From the NCBI RefSeq assembly GCF_022682495.2, contig NC_071389.1:56876239-56940238 (forward strand): a stretch of 64,000 bases of DNA. The letters are read 5' to 3'. The first letter of the stretch is position 1; every line of letters starts with the position of its first letter. Below are positions 23,151 through 34,164 of the stretch, in pieces. The notes beneath the pieces are model-generated. The model ran no database searches. It was not told the origin of the DNA and worked only from the letters and a program-made list of their open reading frames with translations. This DNA comes from Desmodus rotundus (Eukaryota; Chordata; Mammalia; Chiroptera; Phyllostomidae). Both the position numbers and the translations under genes were made by a program.

Positions 23151-23613
23151 GATGGGTGAGCTTTATGTACCAATGATACATCTGATATACAAAATTTGGA
23201 AAGAACTTATAAAACTCAACCTCATCAAGAAAACCCAAACAATCCAATTAAAAATTGGCAAAGGACCTGAACAGACACTTCTCCAAAGCAGACATACAGA
23301 TGGCAAATAGTGGCTTATGAAAAGATGCCCAACGTCACTAGTCACCAGGGAAATGCAAATTAAAACCAAAATAAGACATCACTTCATACCTGTTAGAATG
23401 GCTACTATCAATAAATCAACAAACAAGCGTTGACATGGATGTGGAGAAAAGGGAGCCCTGGTGCACTGTTGATGGGGAGGCAGATTGGTGCAGCCACTGT
23501 GGAAATCAGTATGGAGTTTCCTCAAAAATTTAAAATGTAACTTCCTTATGACCCAATGATTCCACCTCTGGGAATATATCCTAAGAAATCCAAAACACCA
23601 ATTAAAAAGAATA

Positions 23614-24180
23614 GGAGAGGAACTTCCCCAAAAAGTCAAAATTATATTCTAGAGGGTGGGCTCCTCATAGTACATCCTTCCTCTGCTAGGTAAGTGTTCT
23701 AGGAACCCATCTGTCTCGGTGTACCAGCTGGCATTGTTGTGAGAGGCTGTGTTTGGCCTCAGTAAAATGTTTTTGAAGATTCTTTCAACGCGTTTGCCCA
23801 TTTCATGATGGGTGATTTATGATCGCACCTGCCCACACTGCACTAGGTGTTCAACAGTTTTTGACCAAAAACAGCATGACCCCCGTGCCCCACCCTCCCT
23901 ATTCACCCAATCACTCCTCAAGTGAATTTTTTGCTTTTATTTTGGTTCCCTGGATGAAAACAATCCTCAAAGAGAAATGTTTTACCGATGTGGAAGAGGT
24001 GAAACAAAAAAAGGCAGAAGCACTAAAAGGCATCAAATTTTTCGAGTTCAAAAACTGTTTTGAGCAGTGGGAAAAAGTCTTGATAGGTGTATTGCATCAA
24101 ATAGAGTCTGAAATTTAAACGTATGAATAAACACTTTATTTTTTATAAATAAATTCTGGGATTTTTGGTGTAACGCTTTC
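23614..24180 (+). mobile_element. Internally deleted mariner, nested in L1
   Basis: Flanked by TA (23612-23613 and 24181-24182), the mariner target. The terminal inverted repeats are imperfect: the left has CTTCCCCAAAAAGTC, the right on the minus strand GTTACACCAAAAATCCC. The body of 567 bp is well under half of an autonomous mariner (about 1.3 kb), so most of the transposase gene is gone. The surrounding L1 reads straight through when this segment is removed. Confidence 0.85.
23819..24118 (+). pseudogene. Mariner transposase, C-terminal remnant
   Basis: An open frame of 99 codons matches the end of mariner/SETMAR-type transposases. It shows FLTKNSMT, then HPPYSPN..SSEFF in place of the usual PYSPDLAPxDFF, then VEEVKQKKAEALKGI and FKNCFEQWEKV. 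The third catalytic aspartate of the DD34D triad aligns with the glutamate of SSEFF, and the first Asp of the PYSPD motif is Asn. The catalytic domain upstream with the other two aspartates is missing. The product cannot be an active transposase; the ATG is fortuitous. Confidence 0.85.
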
Positions 24181-24551
24181 TATATGTAACCCTATATTCA
24201 TCGTGGCATTATTTACTGTAGCCAAGATTTGGAAGCCACCCAAGTACCCATCAGTAAATGAGTAAATAAAAAGCTGTGGTAAATTTATACAGTGAAATAC
24301 TACATGGCATATAAGAGAAGGAAATCTTACTGTTTGTGATAACACAGATGGACCTGCAGAGTATTATGCTAAGTTAAATAAACCAGTCAGAGAAAGACAC
24401 ATACCATATGATTTTACTTATATGTAAAACCTAATGAACAAAATAAATTAGCAAACAAAATAGAAACAGACTCATAGATACCGAGAACACATTGACAGCT
24501 GTTTAGGGGAGGAAGTTGGCGGGCTGGGTGTAAACAGTGAAGGTACTAAGC

Positions 24552-24574
24552 AAAAAAAAAAAAAAAAAAAAAAA
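24552..24574. repeat. A23 homopolymer inside L1 3' region
   Basis: Twenty-three consecutive A within the L1 3' UTR. Sequence continues as L1-like text on the far side, so it is internal, not the final tail. Confidence 0.9.
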
Positions 24575-24815
24575 CCGTGTAGACAAAACAACACTATGGT
24601 GATGGCCACAGGGAAAGGGGATTGGGGCAGGTGGAAAAGGGTAATGGGGGATAAATGGTGATGAAAGGAGATTTGAATTCGGGTGGTAAACACACAATAC
24701 AATATACATAGGGTGTATTATAAAATTATATACTTGAAATCTATATAAATAATTAAACAAAGTCACCCTGATAGATACAATAAAAATTAAAAAAAATAAA
24801 ATTAAAGAAAAAGGA

Positions 24816-27225
24816 AGTCCAAGCAAGGGAAGTGGAATAAGCAAAATGATATAGGTAAAAAGACAGGATATGTTCAATACATTTAGTATGCTGGTTTGAT
24901 TGACCAGCATTTATATTGATGAGGGATCAATATAAAGGAGAAAAAAGTGTCCAGTTTTAAAACTCTTCCAGAAGAAATATGGACCTGATCTCTGAGAAAG
25001 TGGGAGTGACCAAGGTATTTCCACATGAACATGCACTCCCAAAGCAGCACTTTGAACGCTGAATCATCAGGATCAAATATTATATCTTAATAATGATATA
25101 TTTACAGCTTGAAATCTTTTCCTGTCTACATTTATTTAATCTCAGTCTTTAACTGTACTTCTCCCAATGACCTGAGGATGCAATGATGTGGAATTATTTG
25201 AGTTAGCAACAATTTATCATTTAACTTAGAGAATTAAGAACACTTGGGAAAACATTTATCTGAGTATTTATGGATACATATCTCAAGCAGATTGCTACTA
25301 TAGCAAAAGCCAAGAATTATTAGCTACTCATCTGTTAAAATTATTTTTGTAAGTGAAAACTAGGCCTCAACTCAGCACTCAGGGCAACAGAGAAAGTTGG
25401 AGACACTCTGGTGAGTTTATTAGAGCAGGGAGTGAATTCAGACCTCAGCTTTGGGTTTAGCTCTGCATCTTTGATCCTGTTCGTGTCCACTTCAGGCAAA
25501 CAGAAATTATTTTTAAAAAATAGATAAATAGCATCCAAGATTAAGACAATCTCAACAGCCTAATTTAATCAGGAGATTACATGCCTTCAGAATAGCCCCT
25601 CTTTATTCCTATGAGAAATAAGCATATTTAAATTTTCACATGGTAATATTTCCTTTTGTTTTTATAATAGACTTTTAATAGAAACAAATGAAATATCCAA
25701 AATAAATGTCCTTAGGAGGATTGTGAAAACTGGAAAAAATTAGTATAATGTTTTCAAAATGAATGAATGATTGAATGTAACTATATTGGATATTAATAGC
25801 AGAAACTCTATATTTAATCCCTTGGAGGTCATGACAACTTTTAGAGGTATATTAAATTGAATTTACAGTTAATAAATTGGTACCTTCATGTTTGGAGCTA
25901 TAGTAACAGCAATTCTGTAAAGGGACTGTTGGTGCCTGAGACCCTCCATCAACTCTAGTAGTTTTCAGATGATAAAGGAAAATTCTGTAGCTAATGAGAT
26001 AAGTGGCACCAAGAATGAGCTTACAGAAGGCAGGCAAATGTGAAACAAAAGAGAACTAGTACTAACAGTCAAATAGCAGTGGTTGAGGGATAATAATTTA
26101 AGGACATTAACGCTGACGGAAACTACCTTTCAGGGCCAGAAGTGTGTCTTGGTTAGGATAAATGCCATGTAAACTATTTTAACTTATTTTCGAGAACCAC
26201 GTAAAATATTTGCCGAATTCCATCTGCAATTGGTATTAAACATATTTAGTGACATCTGAGATCTATATGGTGAAGCCATACATTGATTAAAAAGAAGTAA
26301 CTGGGAAAATGGTAGGTTTTGAGAAATGATGAAATCGTAGTTTGGCGGCTGTGACAGTGAGGAGGGAAAGAACATGTGAGAAGGAAGACCTGGGGTAGCC
26401 TTCCAGACCCATTGGCTGCTAATGGGGGCCTTCGGGAAACTAACCTAGCTGACTTTGAGTTTATTCAATAAATTGGGGTAAATGACAATACCAAACTCAG
26501 ACATTTTTTGTGTGAAAAGCTAGTAGTCAGATAACATCTATACAATTTCTTTGTAGTGGCTAACGAGCATGAAGTTATTAGTTCTATGTTCTACATGCTT
26601 TATCATGAAACATGGACACCAATGTACATACTAATGATTATCTCCTTCCCTTACACATGACCTGTTTTTCTTTTTTATTAGATGACAACATGCAAGTGTT
26701 TCTACAGGCTGGGAGGATTTGGAGAAGCATTCTCTGCCCAAAGTGCCAATAGTTTGCTAATTTATCCTGTTTTATGTCAAACAGACCCCTTCTTTTTTCC
26801 ACCCTGGGAAATACAAGACTTAATTACAAATACCCTATTGAGGTAACTAATGACATATGAAGATAGAGTTGGCAAATTTATTTCTGAGATCAGGTTTGAT
26901 AGTAATGGATTTAATAGAAAAACAAAACAAAACTTCAATATCTGAGGTATAGCATGTCTTGAAAGAGAAACTGAGTAAAAAAAAGATGAATGAAAATGCT
27001 GAATAAATATGAAGCCACTTTAAGTAGAGTTCACCCTGTGGGCAAATGTTATACATTCTTTGACAGATAGATCAAAGAGAAATCTAGTTTCCTCAGTATA
27101 AAGAAGTTTAAAGAGTTGAAAAAACAAAAATGGAACCTCAAAACACTTGAGTGAAGTCAGGAAAGATGTGAACTCAATGACTGAGAAACTCTTCCTGGGT
27201 TGGAAAGTTTGAAGAAGCCACTTCT
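24816..27225. other. Non-coding DNA with one MIR fragment
   Basis: Unassigned except for a MIR-like stretch at about 26420-26500, where AACCTAGCTGACTTTGAGTT and AATAAATTGGGGTAAATGAC mimic 'aacctctctgagcctcagttt' and 'tctgtaaaatggggataat'. The short frames have no domains. Confidence 0.45.
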
Positions 27226-27480
27226 GAGTCCGGATGAACAAAGGACGACACGGGAACTCCAGAGCAAATGCACGTGGTTACTACGCAGACAGTACCGCTG
27301 GTGAGGCCGACATCAAGAGTGTGTTTAAGACCATCTTAGCGATCAAGGGGAGAGATCCTGGCTGGGCTAGTGGAGTCAGGAGAAAAATCTCAGTGTGTGA
27401 GGGGAGAGATCAAAGTTAAAACCTCAAAGCTTCCTGGAAAACCACACACAAAGAAGCAGAGGTATGTTTCCAACGCACCT
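27226..27480 (+). other. CpG-containing segment with 61-aa frame, function unknown
   Basis: About nine CpGs lie between 27228 and 27342 in otherwise CpG-poor DNA. They overlap a plus-strand frame from 27234 to 27419 with no domain I recognise. A consensus-like splice donor (CAGAG|GTATGT) follows at 27461. It might be a lineage-specific transcript exon or part of an unrecognised repeat; evidence is weak. Confidence 0.25.
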
Positions 27481-28599
27481 TGAAGACGTGCTTCCAGAGA
27501 TAATACAGAAAGCTGAAAGTAAAATCTGCATAGCCATTAAAAAATAACCACTATCCTGAATTACCATGTTGTTTTCCAAAATAAGGGGAAACAGAACCAT
27601 GGAATAAAAATGTACTATCTATTTCTGTAGTTTCCGCATGTACTATATATAGTTGTATTTTCTACATTCTGAGCCAATTTGTACATAAAATAAAATATCT
27701 TCAAACTCTGATAAAATTTAGGCAAACTGGGTTTCAAAGCAAAGATGCAAATAATTATTTTGAATGGTTCTAATAAATATGTATCAGAGAATATATGAAT
27801 ATAGAGATCACATGTTCAACTATTCAATATTAAATGAAGAGGAATATGAAGTTGCTCTTACACTGTGGAATTCATACCCTGACTTCCTGTACTCATCCCT
27901 GAGCACATTTCTAAGTTATTTTTTGTGGATTACTTTTTAATTTCACCTGTGCCACAATGGCAACCACTCTTGCCCAGAAAAAACAAGTGAGAATGTTTCA
28001 GTCCTTCATGAAAGCAGAATTTCATGGAAGTTGTTAACATTAGTAACTTGATAATTAATTGTTAGTAATCATACCTTTCAAAGAAACAGAAAAAATGGTG
28101 CATAAAATTGAGGTGGATTATATTAATTTGTTGCCACATCAGTGTGAGAACTCTGCCACATAAAAAGATGCCAACGATACTTGTAAAAAATTTAGCACCA
28201 CGCTTAGTATTCTGGGCCTAACTCACTTCTGTCATTATTGATATCATGATTAATATGACTTATAACATACAGAAAACCATTTGGTTGATTTCAAATAAAA
28301 TGACACATTTCTAGTATCATGCACTTTTTGCCTGTCCCCACCCCCATTATTTTCTGGGTATGTTTCTCCCACGAAGTCTCCTTCCAGCCTTTAGGTGACT
28401 TAGTCTCTACACCATCTGCTTTGTTGACAGTCCTGTACTACTGGAAGTTCTCTTCTTCTCTGTCCTCTTGCCTACAACTAGCTCTTGAAAACGTAATACC
28501 TTTCTGATTATTCCTACTAATTAACCCTAACTGGCTTTACTTCTACCTATCTTTAACTTATCCGTGAAATGTTGTTATTCCTTTGAATTCATCCCTTTA
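27481..28599. other. Non-coding DNA, no element recognised
   Basis: AT-rich. From about 28310 the text becomes pyrimidine-rich in the manner of L2 and may be the diverged upstream part of the L2 that follows. Confidence 0.45.
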
Positions 28600-29720
28600 A
28601 AATTTTGTTTGTAACATTCTTCCTAGGAGACCCTAGGCTTCTGCCACAGATGCAGTTACCATTCATAAGCTGATGGCTTCTAAAACTTTATACCACATCC
28701 CTGGCCATTCTCTTACGCTCAAAAATTATACCTTCAACTGGGTAACTAGATTTAATCAGTAAAAACTTAAATCAATAAATTAAACACACATTTGATAATT
28801 TTTGCATGTTTACAACTGTTTTTCTTCAAAGCCATCACCATTCAGTCTCTATTCGAAGCTAAAAATCTGATGCAATTCTAGATTACTTTTTCCCTTACTC
28901 CTCACTCCAACCTCTTAAATCAGGGGTGTCAAACTCATTTTCACCAGGGACCACATCAGCCTTGTGGTTGCCTTCAAAGGGCTGCGTGAAATGTAACGGT
29001 AGAAATGTAACTACTCCTTAACAGTTAAAAGAGAGCTTGGTGCTGCCACAAGGTAGAAACAAGGTGCCAGGCTGGACAAAACAAGGTAGAGGGCTGGATT
29101 TGGCCCTTGGACCTTGTGTTTGCCACCTGTATCTTAAATAATTATCAAAACTTGCTGATTCCAGCCCAGAAATTTTTCTGGAATTGGTTTCTACTGTTCA
29201 CACTTGCCTATCTTAGGCAAGTCTCGCACCTGCCTCACCTCTGGCCTGGGCTATTGCAAATGGCCTGCTGCCTAACTTTACAACGACATGTATTTCCCCA
29301 CACTATAGCTGAGCTTATCTTCCCAAAGTTACACATTGAACCATGTGATTTCTCTGCCACAAGACCTCTCGTGTGACTTGTATGCCCATAGGAGGGAGTC
29401 CAAACGCTAACGCATGTAAAGCAAAGTCCTCTACAATCCAGCTCTTTTACAGGTTTCTGGGAGTCCATACCCTCTACTACCACGTAGCGAGTGGCCTTTA
29501 CCCCTGACCTTGTTACACTTCTTTTCTTATCCTGCTTGTTCACTGCTGTTTGCTTTTACTTACGTTCTATTATTCCACAGTGTCCTTTCCTGTTCACCAG
29601 CCGGTAAGATACTGCCTACTGGTTATGTTGTCCACTTTGTGAAGTCACATCACACTCCCAAACAGAGTGTGTTTTCTTCTCCATATTCGTACATTACTGG
29701 TTTTCTCTCTTGAAGCATTT
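28600..29720 (+). mobile_element. L2 LINE fragment, split by a hAT element
   Basis: Old, diverged L2 in sense orientation. AAGCTGATGGCTTCTAAAAC matches the 'gctgatgactcccaaa' region. After the hAT insertion come GCCTGGGCTATTGCAAATGG ('gcctggactattgcaacagc'), AACCATGTGATTTCT ('gatcatgtcactcc') and AAAGCAAAGTCCTCTACAATCC ('acaaggccctccacaatc'). The frames within it are degenerate. Confidence 0.75.
28921..29131. mobile_element. Non-autonomous hAT element (211 bp)
   Basis: The left end reads CAGGGGTGTCAAACTCATTT, a hAT-type terminus; the right end TGTGTTTGCCACCTG is its decayed inverted partner. A perfect 8-base target duplication, TCTTAAAT, lies at 28913-28920 and 29132-29139; 8 bp is diagnostic for hAT. 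There is no coding capacity. It sits inside L2, whose sequence is continuous when the element and one duplication are removed. Confidence 0.9.
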
Positions 29721-30586
29721 TTTCCCATTAATGTAATGATTTTTCACAATTATTTCTACATATTTAAAAAGTGTGTTATAGTCATCTTTGCATCCTCCAT
29801 TGCTGAGCACTGAATTATTTTTCTAGAGTTGCAAAGTTAGTAATTGTCTACAATTTGAACCCTGATCCTCTAATTCCATATCTAGACCATTTCCTATTAA
29901 AATGGGTTGCCACCCCAGTTCAGAATTCCTTTTTGACTGTAGTCTTAGTTATCCAGCCTTTATTATTATTTTTTTTACTCTGTCTATGCTTCCTTCTTCA
30001 TTGCAGAGGCGACATTTCAGAAAAAGTGAGGATATCACAATAACTTAAATCATTCTTCAGTAAGCACTAGGATAATTATACATTCTATGTGTGGTTACAG
30101 TGTATGTGTATAGAGATTTTGTACATTTTATTTATCAATATAATGGGCCATCTTGATTAGTCGTATGAGGCCCAGACACTGCTATTGGACACCTCCTTCC
30201 TTTACATATGCATTTTCATCCATAATATGTGACTAAATTCTTTTACTTAGTAACTGGATAATATTGGGATTTCTAGCTGTTGAGGGAAGGAATGGAGATG
30301 AAGGAGAGAATGGCATGACATTTATGCTTTACCTGGCCTTTAACTGCCTTTGAGTCAAATTGGGTAGAGCCTAGAATGAGGTGAGGCTTTTGTTTGTATT
30401 GCTTTTTTTGTTTATTTTTAAAGTGTAGATTCAATTCTACCCATAGAAGGAAAAATAATTGTGAAGGTCTAGAAATATTTGGGAGATAGGTACCTGTATT
30501 ATGTCCTATCACTGCCTAGAAGATTTAGTTGAAGTAATATTTAGCCATATAAGCCCTCATACATAGAAAGTTTATGTACATTTATA
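29721..30586. other. Non-coding DNA, no element recognised
   Basis: Pyrimidine-rich to 30010, then AT-rich; no family identified. Confidence 0.45.
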
Positions 30587-30608
30587 TTGTATATTTGCAA
30601 ATATACAA
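30587..30608. repeat. 22-bp perfect palindrome
   Basis: Perfect dyad centred between 30597 and 30598 (left half TTGTATATTTG). It lies in a longer, imperfectly symmetric AT-rich stretch (about 30570-30630) that could extrude as a cruciform. Confidence 0.85.
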
Positions 30609-30890
30609 CATAAATACAATATAAAATTGTTTCTTATATATTCTTTGGGATTTATAAAAATTTATGTATATTTACAATTTTAATCAAATTCAAATTTAGA
30701 AACTTATAAATACATACATTATATGTAGATAGGTATGTGGGCATATGTAGGTATATTAAGTGGATTTTCATTTGTTACTAACACCATGTATTTTTTCCCT
30801 AAAAAATTATCTTTGAATCAAATGTATGTGAAATGAAAGTGATTTCTTTAAATTTTGAGTTTTAATTTCCTCATCTCTAAAATAAGAGAA

Positions 30891-31095
30891 CAGTGCCCTG
30901 GTGGGTGTGGCTCCATCAGTTGGGCATTGTTCTGCAGACTGAAAGTTTTGATTCTTTGTTGGGGTGCACACCCGGGTTGCGGATTTGGTCCCCAGTCCGG
31001 GCAGCCAATCAATGTTTCTCATTTGCATCGATGTTTCTCTCCTTCTCTTTCTCCCTCCCCCCCCTCCAAAATAAATAAATATCATCTTTAAAAAA
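30891..31095 (+). mobile_element. VES SINE
   Basis: Starts GTGCCCTGGTGGGTGTGGCT, passes through a degenerate B box and ends in a CT-rich stretch plus AAATAAATAAATATC. Flanks TAAAATAAGAGAA (30878-30890) and TAAAATAAGGAA (31096-31107) are a target-site duplication. The 78-, 61- and 92-aa frames across it are artefacts. Confidence 0.9.
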
Positions 31096-31107
31096 TAAAA
31101 TAAGGAA

Positions 31108-31904
31108 TTAGGAACATGAGATCTAAATATGTGGTTTTAAATTATATTATTCTATGAGAAAAATCGCAACGACTACTAAGCCATTTGAGGTATCTAGGGA
31201 GAATTGTGTGTCTTGCTAAACTTGCCGTTACAAGAACTGCAAATGCCTTTAGATTTGTTTTGGCTTGACATACAATACATTTCTTTTACTAACTTTGACT
31301 ACCCACTGAAATCTAGACTCAAATTCTTCAACATTTATATTCACTGCCTGAGGAAAAACTAATGGGTAGAACAGGAAATGAGAATATGGCATTTAATTAT
31401 TAAATCAATGCATGTGCCTGACTTGCAGAAGTGAGGCACAATTTAAATCTGGTTAAAGGAAGTCAATCATGCTTTCTCTGAATCTCTGAAAGCTTGCAAT
31501 CACGCCTTCTGCGTTTGAAGACTTTTGAAGGCTACAATAGTTTAGTGTATAATTAATTACCTAGAAATGAAAACATTTCGTTTGTGTTGGGCACACTATT
31601 TGACCTTTTTCTATTGAACTTTTCAAACAGAATTGTAGTATGAGAGACTTTTTTTTTTTACATAGTCACATAGTGATCTTATAAATCTTGCACAGACTTA
31701 TGCAGGACTGGAAAAAACAGTGTTTTTTTTCTTGCTCTTTGATGTGCACAAAGTAGCTGTATTTGTTTTTTCTTTGTTTCACTGAGAAAGATAAGAATAT
31801 GCTCATTTTGCTATGAGATTTTTAGCCACCAATTACAGCTATAATTAGAGATATTATTTTACCATGAACTTAAAATCCTGCTAAACATGATGCTGTATAT
31901 TATA
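31108..31904. other. Non-coding DNA, no element recognised
   Basis: AT-rich with T-runs; no family identified. Confidence 0.45.
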
Positions 31905-32050
31905 TATCCAATTACTCAATTAATATTCAAAGCAACCCTAAAAACATTTATTGTTATGGTACCTCTAGGAAGATGTGGAGAAATTGTCAAAATACATTTC
32001 CCAGGTCACATATTCCATAAATATGTTAAACAAGAAAACTTGGGCTTGAA
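31905..32050 (+). mobile_element. MIR SINE
   Basis: CTCAATTAATATTCAAAGCAACCCTA, a decayed 'gaggaaactgaggc' region, then TTTCCCAGGTCACATATTCC and CTTGGGCTTGAAT line up with consecutive MIR blocks. Confidence 0.55.
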
Positions 32051-33410
32051 TATTCACAGCACCATTATTTATAACAGCCAAAACTGTCACCGATCTCAAA
32101 GCTCACTCTCACAGTCACCAAGCAGAGGACCTCACTGTGCTTATCATTCATCCGTACGTCCATATCTTAGTCTCTTCTACCTCATGGTTGGGTGGAAAGG
32201 GACCCTAATGTTCAAAGGTAACTGCAAAAGACGGAACAAGTGTTCTTAATAAATACCACATTAAGTCAGTCCAAGAAAACTATTCTCAGATAATTTTCTA
32301 GCAGATTTTTTAATGCCAGAACCACATTTTACATGTATTTAGTAGAATGTTCTTACTGTGTTTTTTTCTCCATGACATGGTTTTTAAAATACAGAATAAA
32401 AATGTATTTCTTTTTGTTTTTATTTTGAGGATCCTACCCCCTACCTGCTTAATAATTTGAAAAATCCAGTTGACTTCCAGCTATGATAGTAGCAGTTTTG
32501 GTAATGTTTGTATAGTTCCCTTTTCCCTTTGGGTTGAGCAGAAACTGTTTTGTGCTTTGGGAAAATTTTATTTCAAAGTGTATAATTGCTCAGGAATGAC
32601 AAATAAATATGTTATTAAGCGTGTATCTTTCTCTTTAAGGCAAATGAATGTAGAGTTTTGCTTAATGAAAGCAGACAATAAATTGCACTTATATTTTGAG
32701 AATATTTCCAGGAGAATCTCCAGGAGTTTTACAAAAATTAAAAATTCTTAATGGCAACATCAAACATCAGTTACTTTGGTTTAGATTTTAAAACAGAAAT
32801 TGATTTACCAGTTTAAATCTCCAGGGAGGACTGCTTTTCCATTCATGAAAGCTGCTGTTAGAGGTGGATGTGCCGTACAGCCAACAGCTGCTGATCTAGG
32901 CAAAGACTTTTATAGTTTCCAGGAAGTCACAAAGATGCTTCCATAACAACTCCAGGCATTGACCAAACCGACCTGTGAAAGTTGAAGACTGGAATTTAAG
33001 CATATGGTTTTTAGTGCCGAGAGGAGTTCACGCTAGTGTTATGGGAGTATCCTCATTCAGCCTACTTACTCTTATTTCTGCTGCTTCTATAGAGTCACAA
33101 GTGCCCAGGGCACCTTGCAGGTGAAGTGAAAGAAAATAAAACAATATGCCTATTGTAAATTCGACCTTGTGCTTATAACTTCAAGTATCACATCTGTCCT
33201 AGTCAGCTCATAGTTAGATGTGGAGCCAGATGCAATAAAATAATGCAGAGGCCAATTCCAGTATTCTAAGTATCACAAAATTAACCGTACTTAACAGTCT
33301 GAGTAGCTTTTATTAACACTAATTTTTTAGGAGGTCATGAAAAATAGGAAATATTTTCTGTTTATTCTTAATAAAAATAAGTTAACAAGAAATAGAATGG
33401 AAGGAACTTA
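32051..33410. other. Non-coding DNA, no firm element
   Basis: The first 40 bases (TATTCACAGCACCATTATTTATAACAGCC) resemble an L1 ORF2 segment, but the match ends abruptly. The rest is unassigned; frames at 31887 and 32470 lack domains. Confidence 0.4.
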
Positions 33411-33423
33411 AGAAATTAGAATA

Positions 33424-33634
33424 GAGCCCTGGCTAGTGTGGTTCAGTGAATTGAGTGCTGGCCTGCAAACCAAAGATTTGCTGGTTCAATTCCCACTCAG
33501 GGCACATGTCTGGGTTGTGGGCCAGGTCCCCAGTAGGGGGCGTGTGAGAGGTAACCACACATTGATGTTTCACTCCCTCTCTTCCTCCCTCCCTTCCCCT
33601 CTCTAAAATAAATTAAAAAAAATTTTAAAACAAA
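33424..33634 (+). mobile_element. VES SINE carrying a CTCF-like core
   Basis: Head GAGCCCTGGCTAGTGTGGTT, B-box-like GGTTCAATTCC, CT-rich stretch and A-rich tail. The duplications AGAAATTAGAATA (33411-33423) and AGAATTTAGAATA (33635-33647) differ at one base, so the insertion is fairly young. Confidence 0.95.
33530..33543 (+). promoter_or_regulatory. CTCF-like core within VES SINE
   Basis: CCAGTAGGGGGCGT fits CCASYAGRKGGCRS except for the last position. It comes from the SINE body, not from flanking DNA. Other VES copies here have decayed forms at the same place (for example CTAGTAGGGGATGT near 42752). Confidence 0.45.
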
Positions 33635-33834
33635 AGAATTTAGAATACAAACAGAAAAGATAGAGTAAAAGAAGCAATAAATAGCAAATGGCTTGTTATT
33701 CACATTTGGATGAAGCCAATCTCTCAAGTTATTAGGTAGAGAAAAGTATAATAGAATGACTATGGAGGATCAGAAGATTGAAATTGAAAATACTGTTATA
33801 TGGTTAATATGACTTATATATCATATGCATATAT

Positions 33835-33856
33835 GGTATATATATATATATATATC
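33835..33856. repeat. (TA)n microsatellite
   Basis: About ten TA units in an AT-rich, TATG-containing context. Confidence 0.9.
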
Positions 33857-34164
33857 TTTCATTCCAATACATATATGAAAAAGAGAAAGAAGAAGAAAGA
33901 AAAATATAGCAGATATTTTTAATGTATGGTATAGAAAATGTTTTCTTACTGTGGCCTAATAATTCATGTAGAAAGGAATTTGGTTTTCACTGTCAGAGAG
34001 ACCCTGTGAACCCTGGCACAAATGCCGAGACGACATAGTTAAAGTACGTAGTTAAGTAATGCTTGTTAAATAAAGTGGGTAGCTAACTTCTGCTTAAATC
34101 CCTGCAAACTATTTATCTCTACACTAAGTTAAACATGTCTTAGGATAGAAAATATTTTCAACAA

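Larger units (their letters stand above)
23160..24815 (+). mobile_element. 5'-truncated L1, 3' end, interrupted by a mariner
   Basis: The stretch 23165-23611 is the end of L1 ORF2, with landmarks such as GGCAAAGGACCTGAACAGAC and ACTGTGGAAATCAGTATGGAG. It resumes at 24181 with the next L1 segment (CATCGTGGCATTATTTACTG, GATGGACCTGCAGAGTATTATGC, AGAGAAAGACACATACCATA). The tail runs through an A23 tract and A-rich sequence to about 24815. Frames are broken many times; no active reverse transcriptase remains. Confidence 0.85.

Noticed and set aside
24503..24910. 135-aa minus-strand hydrophobic frame
   Set aside because: Reverse complement of an L1 3' UTR including the A23 run; the Phe run is the homopolymer.
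32051..32090. Short L1-like phrase
   Set aside because: Match is only about 30 bases with no continuation on either side; could be chance or a tiny remnant.
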